A stretch of DNA of 64,000 bases, taken from Cupriavidus consociatus (lineage in GTDB: Bacteria; Pseudomonadota; Gammaproteobacteria; Burkholderiales; Burkholderiaceae). The stretch is from contig NZ_JAGIQA010000002.1 of NCBI RefSeq assembly GCF_017814975.1, positions 248,001 to 312,000 of the forward strand, in the 5' to 3' direction. Under the pieces are notes generated by a model. The model did not search any database, was not told where the DNA came from, and was given only the letters and a program-made list of their open reading frames with translations. Made by a program: the position numbers and the translations under genes. Shown piece after piece: positions 46,786 to 55,477 of the stretch (positions are counted from its first letter, which is position 1; each line of letters opens with the position of its first letter).

Positions 46786-46827
46786 AAAACAAAAACGGGC
46801 ACGGCCGGAGAATTGCCCACCGGCCGT
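46786..46827 (-). terminator. Rho-independent terminator between the YcaC-like genes
   Basis: On the minus strand, ACGGCCGG-tgggcaattct-CCGGCCGT is followed by GCCCGTTTTTGTTTTT. An 8-bp GC stem and a T-rich tail make a classic terminator for the gene at 46865. It lies 15 bases upstream of the start of copy 1, so copy 1 either depends on readthrough or has its own promoter within the 93-base gap. Confidence 0.8.
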
Positions 46828-46864
46828 TCCCAGGGGTGAAAAGCCGTCCTCCTAGGGGACGATG

Positions 46865-47542
46865 TCAGCGCCGGGAGTCCAGCACCTCGTGCTTCTTTTC
46901 GACTTCCTGCGCCTTCATGTAGCTCTCGATCAGCAACTGGTAGGCGGGGAAGATCCTGGTATAGACCTCGGCCCATTGCTGCGCGTCCGGGCGGTTCCAG
47001 CTCTGCTGCAGCTCGGAGGCGACCGCGGCGGTATCCATCGGCACCACGCCGGCCTGGACGATGCGCGCCAGCGTGATCTCCTGCGCCATCTTGGAGTAGG
47101 TGCCGGAGGCATCGACCACGGCGAACACCTTGTAGCCGTCGGCGACCGCGCTGATCGACGGGAACGCCATGCAGACGCTGGTGATGGTGCCGGCAATGAT
47201 CAGCGTCTTCTTGCCGGTTTCCTTCACCGCGGCAACGAAGTCGGGGTTGTCCCACGCGTTGATCTCGCCCTTGCGCGCGACATATCTGGCATGCGGGGCG
47301 TTCTCGTGGATCTCTGGAATCAACGGGCCGTTGGGCCCCTGCGGCACCGAGGCCGTGGTGATGACGGGCAGCTTGCACAGCGTTGCCATCCTGGCCAGCG
47401 CGGCGGCGCGCAGGCGCAGCTCGGGCATCGGCATGTCGCCCACGGTCTGGAACAGGCCGCTCTGGTGGTCGATCAGCAACATCGCCGTATCGGCGGGATC
47501 GATGACGGGGCGCTTGCCGTTGAAATTGGCGGGGGTGGTCAT
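46865..47542 (-). CDS. Isochorismatase-like hydrolase, YcaC type (copy 2)
   Basis: Protein of 225 residues, a paralogue of the gene at 46145. It has [15 protein letters not shown] (Asp of the triad) and [16 protein letters not shown] (nucleophile Cys). It carries a longer N-terminus and a charged C-terminal tail ([12 protein letters not shown]). ATG 47542 follows AAGGAGAAAGCGAG. It is divergent from the LysR gene at 47700, which probably controls it. Confidence 0.87.
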   Translation of the reverse strand: MTTPANFNGKRPVIDPADTAMLLIDHQSGLFQTVGDMPMPELRLRAAALARMATLCKLPVITTASVPQGPNGPLIPEIHENAPHARYVARKGEINAWDNPDFVAAVKETGKKTLIIAGTITSVCMAFPSISAVADGYKVFAVVDASGTYSKMAQEITLARIVQAGVVPMDTAAVASELQQSWNRPDAQQWAEVYTRIFPAYQLLIESYMKAQEVEKKHEVLDSRR

Positions 47543-47699
47543 CTCGCTTTCTCCTTGCACAGTGGACGAGGCTGCGGTGGCCGTGGCGCCAACGCCGCGG
47601 AACCAACCGTGTGGCAAAAGCATAGGTCTTGGCAGGTGGACCCGGTAGGCTCGAAAATCTGCTCTCAGCGTCCTACTGGCAGGACGACAGGAGCCCGCG

Positions 47700-48608
47700 T
47701 TGCATCCAGACCTCAACGACCTGTACTACTTTGCGCAGGTAGTCGACCACCAGGGCTTTGCGCCGGCGGGGCGCGTGCTTGGGATCCCCAAGTCCAAGCT
47801 GAGCCGGCGCGTGGCCATGCTGGAAGAGCGGCTGGGCGTGCGCCTGATCCAGCGCTCGACGCGACGCTTTTCCGTGACCGAACTGGGGCAGACCTACTAC
47901 GCGCACTGTAAGGCAATGCTGGTCGAGGCGGAGGCCGCCGAGAGCGTGATCGAGCGCACCCGCGCCGAACCCAGCGGCCTGGTGCGCATGACTTGCCCGG
48001 TGGCGCTGCTGCATACCCGCGTGGGCGAAATGATCGCGGATTTCATGGCCGCCAACCCGAAGGTCACCGTGCATCTGGAGGCCACCAACCGCCGCGTGGA
48101 CGTGGTCGCCGAAGGCGTGGATCTGGCCATCCGCGTGCGCGTGCCGCCGCTGGACGACAGCGACCTGGTGATGCGCGTGCTGGCCGAGCGTGCATGGTGC
48201 ATCGTGGCCAGCCCCAGGCTGGTGGAGAGCCTGCCCTCGCTGTTCACGCCGGCCGACCTGAACACGCTGCCGACGCTGGACCTGGGTCCGCCGCGTCCCA
48301 CGCATGTGTGGGCGCTGCATGGTCCCGACGGCGCCAGCGCCGAGCTGCACCACAAGCCCCGCCTGGTCACCGACGACATGATCATGCTGCGCGCCGCCGC
48401 GGTCGCCGGCGCCGGGCTGGTGCAGCTGCCGCTGATGATGGTCAGCGACGAGCTGCGCGAGGGCCGCCTGGCCAGGGTGCTGCCCGGCTGGTCGATCAAG
48501 GGCGGCGTGATCCACGCGGTGTTTCCGTCGCGGCGGGGACTGCTTCCGTCAGTGCGCGAGCTGATCGATTTCCTGTCGCAGCGCTTCGCGCAGATCAGCG
48601 AAACCTGA
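47700..48608 (+). CDS. LysR family transcriptional regulator
   Basis: LysR regulator of 302 residues. [20 protein letters not shown] and [24 protein letters not shown] place it in the CrgA/DsdC-like group. The start is TTG 47700 with an ACAGGAG ribosome site; no ATG or GTG fits the N-terminus. It is divergent from the two YcaC-like hydrolase genes, the natural targets. Confidence 0.88.
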   Translation: MHPDLNDLYYFAQVVDHQGFAPAGRVLGIPKSKLSRRVAMLEERLGVRLIQRSTRRFSVTELGQTYYAHCKAMLVEAEAAESVIERTRAEPSGLVRMTCPVALLHTRVGEMIADFMAANPKVTVHLEATNRRVDVVAEGVDLAIRVRVPPLDDSDLVMRVLAERAWCIVASPRLVESLPSLFTPADLNTLPTLDLGPPRPTHVWALHGPDGASAELHHKPRLVTDDMIMLRAAAVAGAGLVQLPLMMVSDELREGRLARVLPGWSIKGGVIHAVFPSRRGLLPSVRELIDFLSQRFAQISET

Positions 48609-49026
48609 GCGTCTGGCGGGGCCCGCACCGAGTGCGCTGTCCGGCATGCGGGAAGGGTCCGCGCCGGAAGTGGTATCATTCGGGTTCCTTCGCACGGATC
48701 GGCAACGCCCGACGCCAGTGCAATCCGCCGCAGGACCAATCCCAAAAGAAGTACATCGGCGGTGGCCGGGCCCGATCCCGGCATTCCCTGGGCGGCAACG
48801 CCCCTTACCCTATCCGACCGGCGGCACGTCCGCTCCGCAACCATCGCGCCGCTCCCAGCGCACCGGCTGCGCAGGCATGGTCCACTTCCCGCCAGACTCC
48901 TGCCTGCGCCGTGCGCGGGCCCCGACGCTGGCCTACAGCAACGGCGAACGGTCGCCAATCTGCGCCGCCTGCATCGGACCGATGCACCGCGCCGCCCGCG
49001 GCCGCGCCCCTTGAAGCGATAACACA
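48609..49026. other. 418-base stretch without a supported gene
   Basis: Small open frames exist on both strands, but their Pro/Arg-rich composition and lack of ribosome sites argue against coding. GGTATCAT near 48672 could be part of a promoter for the small-gene group that follows. No stable terminator was found after the LysR gene. Confidence 0.4.
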
Positions 49027-49284
49027 TTGAAGCCAAGCAACTACTACAACCAGAGCCTCGACCATCGACACAGCCACGACCCGTACACCGTTTCGGTCTA
49101 TCCGATCCAGCAGGAACCCGGCCTCTGGTTCGCGACCTACATGATTGCCGAATACCGCAACGGCGCCGAGCGCATCGTCGCCAACGTGGCCCTGCGCCAC
49201 GACACGCACCGCTCCGAAGCCCGTGCCCGCCAGGCCGCGCGACGTGCCGGGGAACGCGCCGCGGCGCGGCTGCGCCTGCGGTAA
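49027..49284 (+). CDS. Small conserved-looking hypothetical protein, 85 aa
   Basis: Protein of 85 residues starting at TTG 49027: an aromatic and His-rich N-terminus ([16 protein letters not shown]), a strand-like middle ([15 protein letters not shown]) and a very Arg/Ala-rich C-terminus. The ribosome site is weak, so the start is uncertain. No domain recognised. It precedes the IF-1 paralogue by 73 bases. Confidence 0.5.
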   Translation: MKPSNYYNQSLDHRHSHDPYTVSVYPIQQEPGLWFATYMIAEYRNGAERIVANVALRHDTHRSEARARQAARRAGERAAARLRLR

Positions 49285-49357
49285 CCACCGATCTCCCGGC
49301 CCACAGGCCGTCACAACAGCGTGCGCCATCCCGGCGCCGCTCTCGCAAGGAGCCGCT

Positions 49358-49579
49358 TTGGCAAAAGAAGAACTGGTGGAATTTGGCGGCAAGGTATCCG
49401 AGGTCCTGCCGGACAACCGCTTCCGCGTCGTGCTGGAAAACGGGTTCGAGGTCTGGGCCTATTCGTCCGGCCGCCTGAAGAAGAACCGCATTCGCGTACT
49501 GGCCGGGGACCGCGTCACGCTGGAAATGTCGCCGTACGACCTGACCAAGGGACGCATCAACTATCGACACAAGTCGTAG
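49358..49579 (+). CDS. infA: Translation initiation factor IF-1 (paralogue)
   Basis: S1-like OB-fold protein of 73 residues: [28 protein letters not shown] then [21 protein letters not shown], the full IF-1 signature. The start is TTG 49358, 5 bases after AAGGAG. IF-1 binds the ribosomal A site during initiation. The usual betaproteobacterial infA lies in the ribosomal protein gene cluster; this copy is isolated among small unknown genes, so it is probably an extra paralogue used under particular conditions. TTG would keep its level low. Confidence 0.88.
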   Translation: MAKEELVEFGGKVSEVLPDNRFRVVLENGFEVWAYSSGRLKKNRIRVLAGDRVTLEMSPYDLTKGRINYRHKS

Positions 49580-49661
49580 GCCGCGTCTTTCGCCATGGCA
49601 TGCGCCGCACCGACGCATGCCATCCCGCAACACGTCATTTCATCGCACAGGAGAACCGACC

Positions 49662-49916
49662 ATGTCGACCATCGAAGAATGGGAAGCCCTGCACCTGACG
49701 CCGGAAGGCTGGCAGGCAGGCACTTACCGGCACGCACCGTGGCAGGAGGTACAGATCGCGCCGCCGACCGCCGGCGTACTGACGGTCAGGCGCCATGTGA
49801 CCGCGACCTATTGCGGCCCGTCGCGCGCGGTGGAGGACCGTACCCCCGAAATCGCCGACATGGCGCTGATCGAAGCACTGCTGGAGCGCCACGGCGCCCC
49901 GGTATTCAAGATCTGA
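49662..49916 (+). CDS. Hypothetical protein, 84 aa
   Basis: Soluble acidic protein of 84 residues, MSTIEEWEALHLTPEGWQAG to HGAPVFKI. The ribosome site CAGGAGAACC is good. The middle (GVLTVRRHVTATY) looks like two beta strands. No signal peptide, membrane segment or recognised domain. It follows infA by 82 bases and may share its transcript. Function unknown. Confidence 0.65.
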   Translation: MSTIEEWEALHLTPEGWQAGTYRHAPWQEVQIAPPTAGVLTVRRHVTATYCGPSRAVEDRTPEIADMALIEALLERHGAPVFKI

Positions 49917-49986
49917 CCGAAGTCCCGCCGCGCTGCCGCGTGCCGGCACGAACGGCCTGGGGGCGCGCGCCCCTTTGAGCGCCGCC

Positions 49987-50361
49987 TCAGCCCACCACGC
50001 GTACATGCGGCCGTCCGGTCCGGACGCCGCTGCCAACCGGCCTCAGCTCGCCGTCCCACGGCACGGCGCCGAGGTCCAGCACATAGTCGCCCTCGCGCGC
50101 CTTGTCATGCAGATTGTCGCGCACCACCTGGCCGATGGCCAGCCGGCACAGCGCTTCGCCGCTGGTGCCAAGCTGGTCCGGCAATGCATCGGCTTCGGCC
50201 AGCACGGCAAAGGCGCGCCGCCCGGCCCCGACAAAGCTGGTGAAGAGCACGCCGGTGGGCCGCTGCGCATCGATGAAGCAGACCGCGACGTGGTAGGTGA
50301 TGCCCTTGCCCTCGCCGGGCAACGTGCACAGAAAACCGGATGATCCCGAACGCATGTCCAT
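49987..50361 (-). CDS. Hypothetical protein, 124 aa
   Basis: Protein of 124 residues, alternating strands and helices (GITYHVAVCFIDAQRPTGVL, then RRAFAVLAEADALPDQLG). No signal peptide or known domain. A second in-frame ATG lies two codons in. It is followed upstream on the same strand by the 95-aa gene, 84 bases away, and the two probably form one unit. Function unknown. Confidence 0.6.
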   Translation of the reverse strand: MDMRSGSSGFLCTLPGEGKGITYHVAVCFIDAQRPTGVLFTSFVGAGRRAFAVLAEADALPDQLGTSGEALCRLAIGQVVRDNLHDKAREGDYVLDLGAVPWDGELRPVGSGVRTGRPHVRVVG

Positions 50362-50445
50362 GAACGAATTCCCTGCTGGCTGACGGAGCTGTCGCGCACG
50401 CTGGCGCCAGGCGGCATCGAGCCGCGTTGATGGGGAGAGTTATTG

Positions 50446-50733
50446 CTATCGCACCGTGACCAGCGACACCCCCGGCACCGTGCCGTTGATGATGTCCTCG
50501 GCATAGCGCAGTGCGCCGCGGCGCGCGCCGCCCACATTGTCCCAGGGCGTGGCATCCAGGCGGAACGTGCGCGCCTGCTCGCTTTCGGGCGATTCGCCGG
50601 CCAGGCAGATCACCACGGCCGCATCGAACGAGCGGTCGGGCCTGGGCTCCGGCCAAACCCGCGCGGCCGCATGCCTGAACACCAGGGGATAGACGTCATA
50701 TCCCTTGTAAGTCGCAGCTGGATAAACATCCAT
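50446..50733 (-). CDS. Hypothetical protein, 95 aa
   Basis: Protein of 95 residues beginning MDVYPAATYKGYDVYPLVF, with DAAVVICLAGESPES in the middle and YAEDIINGTVPGVSLVTVR at the end. It resembles small orphan stress-type proteins common in Burkholderiaceae, but no family is recognised with confidence. Probably co-transcribed with the 124-aa gene. Function unknown. Confidence 0.6.
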   Translation of the reverse strand: MDVYPAATYKGYDVYPLVFRHAAARVWPEPRPDRSFDAAVVICLAGESPESEQARTFRLDATPWDNVGGARRGALRYAEDIINGTVPGVSLVTVR

Positions 50734-50963
50734 GACAGCCTCCGCGGGTTGGTGGTGTGCCCCTCACTCTACGCCTGTTGCAGCATCAAGAGTGGCTTTA
50801 TTTCTGTTTTGTCCGTCCTTGGACGTGTAGCGCATGATCGGAAAGCCGGCCTGTGCGAGCGTCACCGCATCGGGTGGGGAGTCGAAAAAAGGGGGCCGGC
50901 GTTTAATGCGGCGCGGCTTTGCGCAGCGCTGCACTGGATTTCATAGGTTCACGGACTTGTCCG

Positions 50964-51704
50964 TCAACGCCACGCCTGGGTGAACTCGCTGATTACCCTC
51001 TCCAGGTGGGTGCGCATTGCCGCCCGCGCCGCCGTCCCGTCGCGGCCCATCACCGCCGCGAAGATCCGCTGATGGTCTTCCTGCGATGCCAGCCGCAGCC
51101 CGGTGGTATGGAAGTGGTCCTCGATCTTGCCCCACAGGGGGTCGCTGCGCCCGCTGTCCCATAGTGCGGTGACCATATGCAACAGGACCCTGTTGCCGGT
51201 CGATTCGGCAAGGCACAGGTGGAACTGGCGGTCCGCCGCCTCGTTGGCCTGCTTGTCGTCCATGTGCTCGCGCATGAGGCTCAGGGCCGAGAACATGCGG
51301 TCAAGGTCGCTGTCCTTGCGTTCGCTGGCTGCCAGGCCGGCGACTTCCGATTCGATCAACACCCTGGCGCGCAGCGTTTCGATAGGCCCCGGCCTCCAGG
51401 TCAGTTCGAACGGCTCGGGACCGGGCGCTGGCGTCTGCGCGCAGACGTAGATCCCCGAGCCGCCGCGCACTTCGACCAGGCCCTGGACCTCCAGCGCGAT
51501 GATCGCCTCGCGCACCAGGGTACGGCTGACGCTGAACCGCTCGGCCAGGGTGCGTTCGGACGGCAGCCGCATGCCAGCGGAGAACTCTCCGGATGCGATC
51601 AGCGCGTGCACCTGGCTGGCGAGGCCCAGGTAGGACCGGTCGCTGGCGGCAGGTGGGTGATCGACTGCAGGAGGTGTTGCAAGTTCGCTGGTGGAATGTC
51701 GCAT
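50964..51704 (-). CDS. GntR/FadR family transcriptional regulator
   Basis: Regulator of 246 residues. The winged helix is near residues 25-90 (MRLPSERTLAERFSVSRTLV, then VRGGSGIYV), followed by the all-helical FCD effector domain, with metal-binding His residues expected in RQFHLCLAE and EDHQRIF. The start is uncertain: ATG 51704 gives a normal N-terminus, while the frame continues up to 51962 across operator-like palindromes. It is divergent from mannonate dehydratase; FadR-type relatives (UxuR/ExuR) control hexuronate genes. Confidence 0.88.
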   Translation of the reverse strand: MRHSTSELATPPAVDHPPAASDRSYLGLASQVHALIASGEFSAGMRLPSERTLAERFSVSRTLVREAIIALEVQGLVEVRGGSGIYVCAQTPAPGPEPFELTWRPGPIETLRARVLIESEVAGLAASERKDSDLDRMFSALSLMREHMDDKQANEAADRQFHLCLAESTGNRVLLHMVTALWDSGRSDPLWGKIEDHFHTTGLRLASQEDHQRIFAAVMGRDGTAARAAMRTHLERVISEFTQAWR

Positions 51705-51854
51705 CGCAGGAAGGCGGAGGCGGCCCAGCGTCATCACCGGTAGACCACCTGCCACAAAGACGTACCGCTTGACGGCACAGCCCCGGGTTTCGGCTGGATC
51801 GGCCGCCGCCAGCAGTTCGCACGTGGCATGGCCGGGCGGTGCCTGATATATCCC

Positions 51855-51907
51855 ATGGTAAACCATGACGGCAAAACTGGGCAACCGATTCATAATTGGT
51901 GAACCAC
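51855..51907. promoter_or_regulatory. Two TGGT-N2-ACCA palindromes, probable GntR operators
   Basis: CATGGTaaACCATG at 51855-51868 is a perfect 14-bp palindrome, and TTGGTgaACCA at 51897-51907 has the same TGGT-N2-ACCA core. The cores are 41 bp apart, about four helical turns, in the region between the GntR gene and uxuA. UxuR-type sites have a TTGGTATACCAA-like core, so the match fits the predicted regulator. Confidence 0.7.
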
Positions 51908-51964
51908 GAAACCTGTTCTGGTTGACCACATACTCAGGCGTCCGCCCCGAAGGAAGCTCCACCC

Positions 51965-53005
51965 ATGAAAATGTCGTTCCGCTGGTTTGGCACGTCCGAC
52001 CCGATCCCGCTCGAATACATCCGGCAGGTTCCGGGCATGACCCATATCGTCTCGGCCATCTACGACGAACCCGTCGGCGAGGTATGGCCGCTGGACAAGA
52101 TCCTGACGCTCAAAGCCACCATCGAGGCGGCGGGCTTGCGGTTCACGGTGGTGGAGTCGGTCCCCGTCCATGAGGACATCAAGCTCGGCAAGCCGACGCG
52201 CGACCAGTTGATCGCCAATTACCAGCAGAACATCAGGAACCTGGCCGCCGCGGGCATCGAAGTCATCTGCTACAACTTCATGCCGGTGTTCGACTGGACC
52301 CGTACGGAACTGGCGAAAAAACTCGATGACGGCTCGACCTGCCTGGCCTTCAGCACCCGGGAGGTCGAGCAGATCGACGTCAGCCAGGGCATCGCCCTGC
52401 CCGGCTGGGATTCCAGCTACCAGCCAGGGGAGCTGCAGTCGCTGCTGGCCGAATACCGCGGCATCGACGAAGCCAGGCTCTGGGAGCATCTGGAGTATTT
52501 CCTGCGCGCGGTCATTCCCGTGGCGCAGGAGTGCGGAATCAAGATGGCCATCCATCCGGACGATCCGCCGCGCCCCATCTTCGGACTGCCGCGCATCGTC
52601 AAGAACCGCGACGACCTGGCACGCATCCTCGGCATCGTCGACACGCCGGCAAACGGCCTGACGCTGTGCTCGGGCTCGCTTGGCGCGGGCCCACAGAACA
52701 ACGTCGAGGCGCTGGTGCGCGAGTTCGGCGGCATGGGACGCATCCATTTCGCCCATATCCGCAACGTCAAGATCACTCCCGAAGGGGACTTCGAGGAAAC
52801 CGCCCACCTGTCGAGCTGCGGATCACTGGATATCGCAGCGATCGTCAAGGCGTACCACGACGTCGGCTTTCAGGGCTATTTCCGCCCCGACCACGGCCGC
52901 ATGATCTGGGGCGAGACGGGCAAGCCGGGATACGGCCTCTATGACCGGGCACTCGGTGCGGTCTATATCAACGGGATGTGGGAAGCGATGGAAAAGATGG
53001 CCTGA
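51965..53005 (+). CDS. uxuA: Mannonate dehydratase
   Basis: TIM-barrel enzyme of 346 residues. [20 protein letters not shown] at the start, the metal-binding region [33 protein letters not shown] and [10 protein letters not shown] are diagnostic of UxuA. It converts D-mannonate to 2-keto-3-deoxygluconate in glucuronate breakdown. Other genes of that pathway are not in the window. It is followed by a Bug receptor 47 bases downstream. Confidence 0.93.
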   Translation: MKMSFRWFGTSDPIPLEYIRQVPGMTHIVSAIYDEPVGEVWPLDKILTLKATIEAAGLRFTVVESVPVHEDIKLGKPTRDQLIANYQQNIRNLAAAGIEVICYNFMPVFDWTRTELAKKLDDGSTCLAFSTREVEQIDVSQGIALPGWDSSYQPGELQSLLAEYRGIDEARLWEHLEYFLRAVIPVAQECGIKMAIHPDDPPRPIFGLPRIVKNRDDLARILGIVDTPANGLTLCSGSLGAGPQNNVEALVREFGGMGRIHFAHIRNVKITPEGDFEETAHLSSCGSLDIAAIVKAYHDVGFQGYFRPDHGRMIWGETGKPGYGLYDRALGAVYINGMWEAMEKMA

Positions 53006-53052
53006 AGCGCCATGGGGCTGCGGCCCTGTCAAAACATAAAGGGAGACCTGTC

Positions 53053-54072
53053 ATGACAATCACCAAGAAATCGCCCGTGAACTCGCGCCGTTCAGCGCTG
53101 ATCCTGGGCATCGCTGCGCTCGGTCTTGGCGCGCTGACGGCGACTGCCGCCTGGGCGCAGACCAGCTGGCCGACCAAGCCGGTAACCCTGCTGGTCGGCT
53201 TCCCCCCCGGCGGCCAGACCGACTTCGCCGGACGTGCGCTGCTTAACGGCCTGCAGAGTTCGCTCGGCCAGCCGTTCGTCATCGACAACAAGGCCGGCGT
53301 GAACGGCAATATCGCCTCCATAGAGGTAATGCGCGCGGCGCCGGACGGCAACAAGCTGCTGGTAGGCAACGGCTCGATGACGATCATGCCGCACGTCTAC
53401 ACCAAGCTCGGCATCGTCGACCCGCAGAAGCTGACGCCGATCGGCGTGCTGCTGCAATCTCCGCTGGTCCTCGTGGTGCCTGCCAGTTCGCCCATCAAGA
53501 CCTACGCTCAGTTCGTCGAGGAGGTGAAGGCGCGGGACAAGTCGGGCAAGACCGTCGACTATGGCTCGGGCGGCACCGGCGCGCTGCCGCATGTCACGAT
53601 GGAGCTGCTGCGCGAGCGCATGGGCGGCCCGAAGATGAACCATGTGCCTTACAAGGGCAGCAGCCCGGCGATGGTCGACCTGATGGCCGGACGCCTGGAT
53701 GCGATGTTCGATGCGACCTCGGTGGTCGCGCCCTTCATCAAGTCTGGCCAGCTGCGCCCGCTGATGGTCACCGGACCCAAGCGCGTGGCCATGATTCCGG
53801 ATGTGCCGACGGCCACCGAGAGCGGCATCAAGGACTTCACCATCATCTCGTTCATCGGCTTGTACGGGCCGCCGGGCCTGAGCCCTGACATCGTCAAGAA
53901 GGCCAACGGCGCGCTGAATACGGCGCTGAAGGACCCGGCCGTCGTCAAGAGCATCGTCGACCGCGGCGACGAGCCCGGCGGCGGCACGCCGGAGCAGCTC
54001 GCAACCCTGACCCGCACTCACTACAAGATGTGGGGCGATGTGGTGAAGGCAAACAACATTACGGCTGACTAA
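53053..54072 (+). CDS. Bug family tripartite tricarboxylate transporter receptor
   Basis: Periplasmic receptor of 339 residues with a signal peptide (twin Arg at 12-13, hydrophobic core, AWAQ cleavage near 35). SWPTKPVTLLVGFPPGG, IDNKAGVNGNIAS and HVPYKGSSPAMVDLMAGRL are Bug signatures. ATG 53053 follows AGGGAGACC. Behind uxuA it may bind a sugar acid such as a hexuronate. No TctA/TctB genes are in the window, so membrane partners must be encoded elsewhere. Confidence 0.9.
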   Translation: MTITKKSPVNSRRSALILGIAALGLGALTATAAWAQTSWPTKPVTLLVGFPPGGQTDFAGRALLNGLQSSLGQPFVIDNKAGVNGNIASIEVMRAAPDGNKLLVGNGSMTIMPHVYTKLGIVDPQKLTPIGVLLQSPLVLVVPASSPIKTYAQFVEEVKARDKSGKTVDYGSGGTGALPHVTMELLRERMGGPKMNHVPYKGSSPAMVDLMAGRLDAMFDATSVVAPFIKSGQLRPLMVTGPKRVAMIPDVPTATESGIKDFTIISFIGLYGPPGLSPDIVKKANGALNTALKDPAVVKSIVDRGDEPGGGTPEQLATLTRTHYKMWGDVVKANNITAD

Positions 54073-54146
54073 GCCAGCACGGCCGCTGGTTGCGGCCGCA
54101 TGACTGTCAAGAGCGGCCAAGAGTTGGAGAGACAGGCGACCTCCAC

Positions 54147-54176
54147 GTGGCCGGGCAAATCAGCCTGCCCGGCCAC
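54147..54176. terminator. Hairpin between convergent genes
   Basis: GTGGCCGGGCA-aatcagcc-TGCCCGGCCAC is a perfect 11-bp stem between the Bug receptor (plus) and lipoprotein (minus) genes. The strength and position fit a two-way terminator, although no long T run follows. Confidence 0.7.
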
Positions 54177-54199
54177 GGGACGCGCCTTATCCAGCCAGC

Positions 54200-55477
54200 T
54201 TACTTGACGCACGCGAGGTTGACGGCAAGCCCGCCCCATTCGGTGGCCTGGTTGTTGTCCACCTGGACCTGCAGCTTGTCATTGTGGAGAATGGTTCCGG
54301 AGGCCAGCTCACTGTTGCAGTTCTGCAGACCGTTGGTCACCTTGCAGCTCAGGCTGCCGACCTCCGCCAGGCTCACCGCAGCGCCCGCTCCTGTCACCTT
54401 GTACACCGAGATGTCCAGCGATCCGCGCACCTTGCCGAGCGTGCTTGCAGTCAGCTTGACCTGGCTGCAGTCGTAGGGAATCACGACACCGAAATCCGAC
54501 GGCAAAGGCACCGCACCACCCGAGCCGGTCATGGCATAGTGGCCGCGGCTGAGCGTATCCGGCACGTTGAAGTTGCCGTTGTAGACGGTCCCTGTGGTCA
54601 TCGTCACGCCGGAAGTTGGCCACTTGCCGTCCTGCTTCGGCCCATACAGCGTCGAAGTCGAGGTATCGAAATAGAAGTCGCCATCGACACCGAGGCTGTC
54701 GGCCGGCGCACCGCTGCCGTACAGGATGTGACCGCCATTGCCGACGGTGCCCCCACCTGTACCGCCAGTCCCGCCCGTGCCACCCGTGCCACCGGACTGG
54801 CCGGCCAGCGAAACCCCCTGCGGCCACTGGTCATTGGCCTTGGGCCCGTACAGCGTCCAGGTGCTGGTATCAAGGTAGTAGTCGCCATTGTTTCCGACGC
54901 TGTTGTCCGGAGCGCCCGCGCCCGTCAGGACGGTGCCGCCACCAGGTCCCGACGAGCCGCCGCCGGCACCCAACGGGACGCCCGGCGGCCAGGTGCCATC
55001 CGCCTTGGGCCCGAACAGCGTCGAGGTGGTGGTGTTGATGTAGTAGTCGCCGTTGTTGCCGACGCCGTCGGTCGGATCGCCCGAGCCGGACAGGATGGTG
55101 CTACCGGCCAGGCCCGTATTGCCGCCGCTGCCGGTGTTGCCCTGGGAGCCGGTCCCGCCCGCCGGCCCTGCGATCGACACCCCTGCTGGCCAAACGCCGT
55201 TTGCCTTGGGCCCGAAGAGCATCCAGGTCGAAGTATTGAGGTAGAAGTCCCCGTCCTTGCCGATATCGGGACCCGGATCACTGGTCCCGGACAGCATGGC
55301 GGAGGCATCTGTCGTTGTGGTTGTCGTGGACGTGGCCGGTTCTGTGTTGCCTGGCGCGGTCGCGGCGGACGTGGCACTGGCAGGCGCCGAGTCACCGCCG
55401 CCTCCCCCGCAACCTGCGACTGTGACGATCAGACAGGCAAGCGGCACGGCGGCCAGCCTCATGTGGATGCGTTTCAT
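54200..55477 (-). CDS. Gly-rich lipoprotein with four repeated modules
   Basis: Protein of 425 residues. A lipoprotein signal ends in VAGC (Cys23), then GGGGG and a Ser/Thr/Ala-rich linker. Four modules of about 45 residues follow, each with GDxY-x-(D/N)T(S/T)T at the centre and a LxGPK..G.WP.GV core. They are joined by collagen-like GGTG/GSSGPGGG linkers. The final 150 residues form a separate domain with paired Cys (LSCKVTNGLQNCN). Similar modules occur in tail-fibre and surface proteins, so a surface or adhesive role is possible. Function unknown. Confidence 0.75.
   Translation of the reverse strand: MKRIHMRLAAVPLACLIVTVAGCGGGGGDSAPASATSAATAPGNTEPATSTTTTTTDASAMLSGTSDPGPDIGKDGDFYLNTSTWMLFGPKANGVWPAGVSIAGPAGGTGSQGNTGSGGNTGLAGSTILSGSGDPTDGVGNNGDYYINTTTSTLFGPKADGTWPPGVPLGAGGGSSGPGGGTVLTGAGAPDNSVGNNGDYYLDTSTWTLYGPKANDQWPQGVSLAGQSGGTGGTGGTGGTGGGTVGNGGHILYGSGAPADSLGVDGDFYFDTSTSTLYGPKQDGKWPTSGVTMTTGTVYNGNFNVPDTLSRGHYAMTGSGGAVPLPSDFGVVIPYDCSQVKLTASTLGKVRGSLDISVYKVTGAGAAVSLAEVGSLSCKVTNGLQNCNSELASGTILHNDKLQVQVDNNQATEWGGLAVNLACVK

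Noticed and set aside
45261..47606. 781-residue minus-strand frame across the FAD oxidase and YcaC-like genes
   Set aside because: It covers confidently assigned genes in other frames and shows no recognisable domain.
48646..49014. 122-residue frame after the LysR gene
   Set aside because: Pro/Arg-rich, no ribosome site and no motif; two overlapping frames of equal quality cover the same bases.
47897..49633. 578-residue minus-strand frame over the LysR and small-gene region
   Set aside because: It is antisense to a good LysR gene and to infA. The part over the gene-free stretch is Arg/Cys-rich without motifs.
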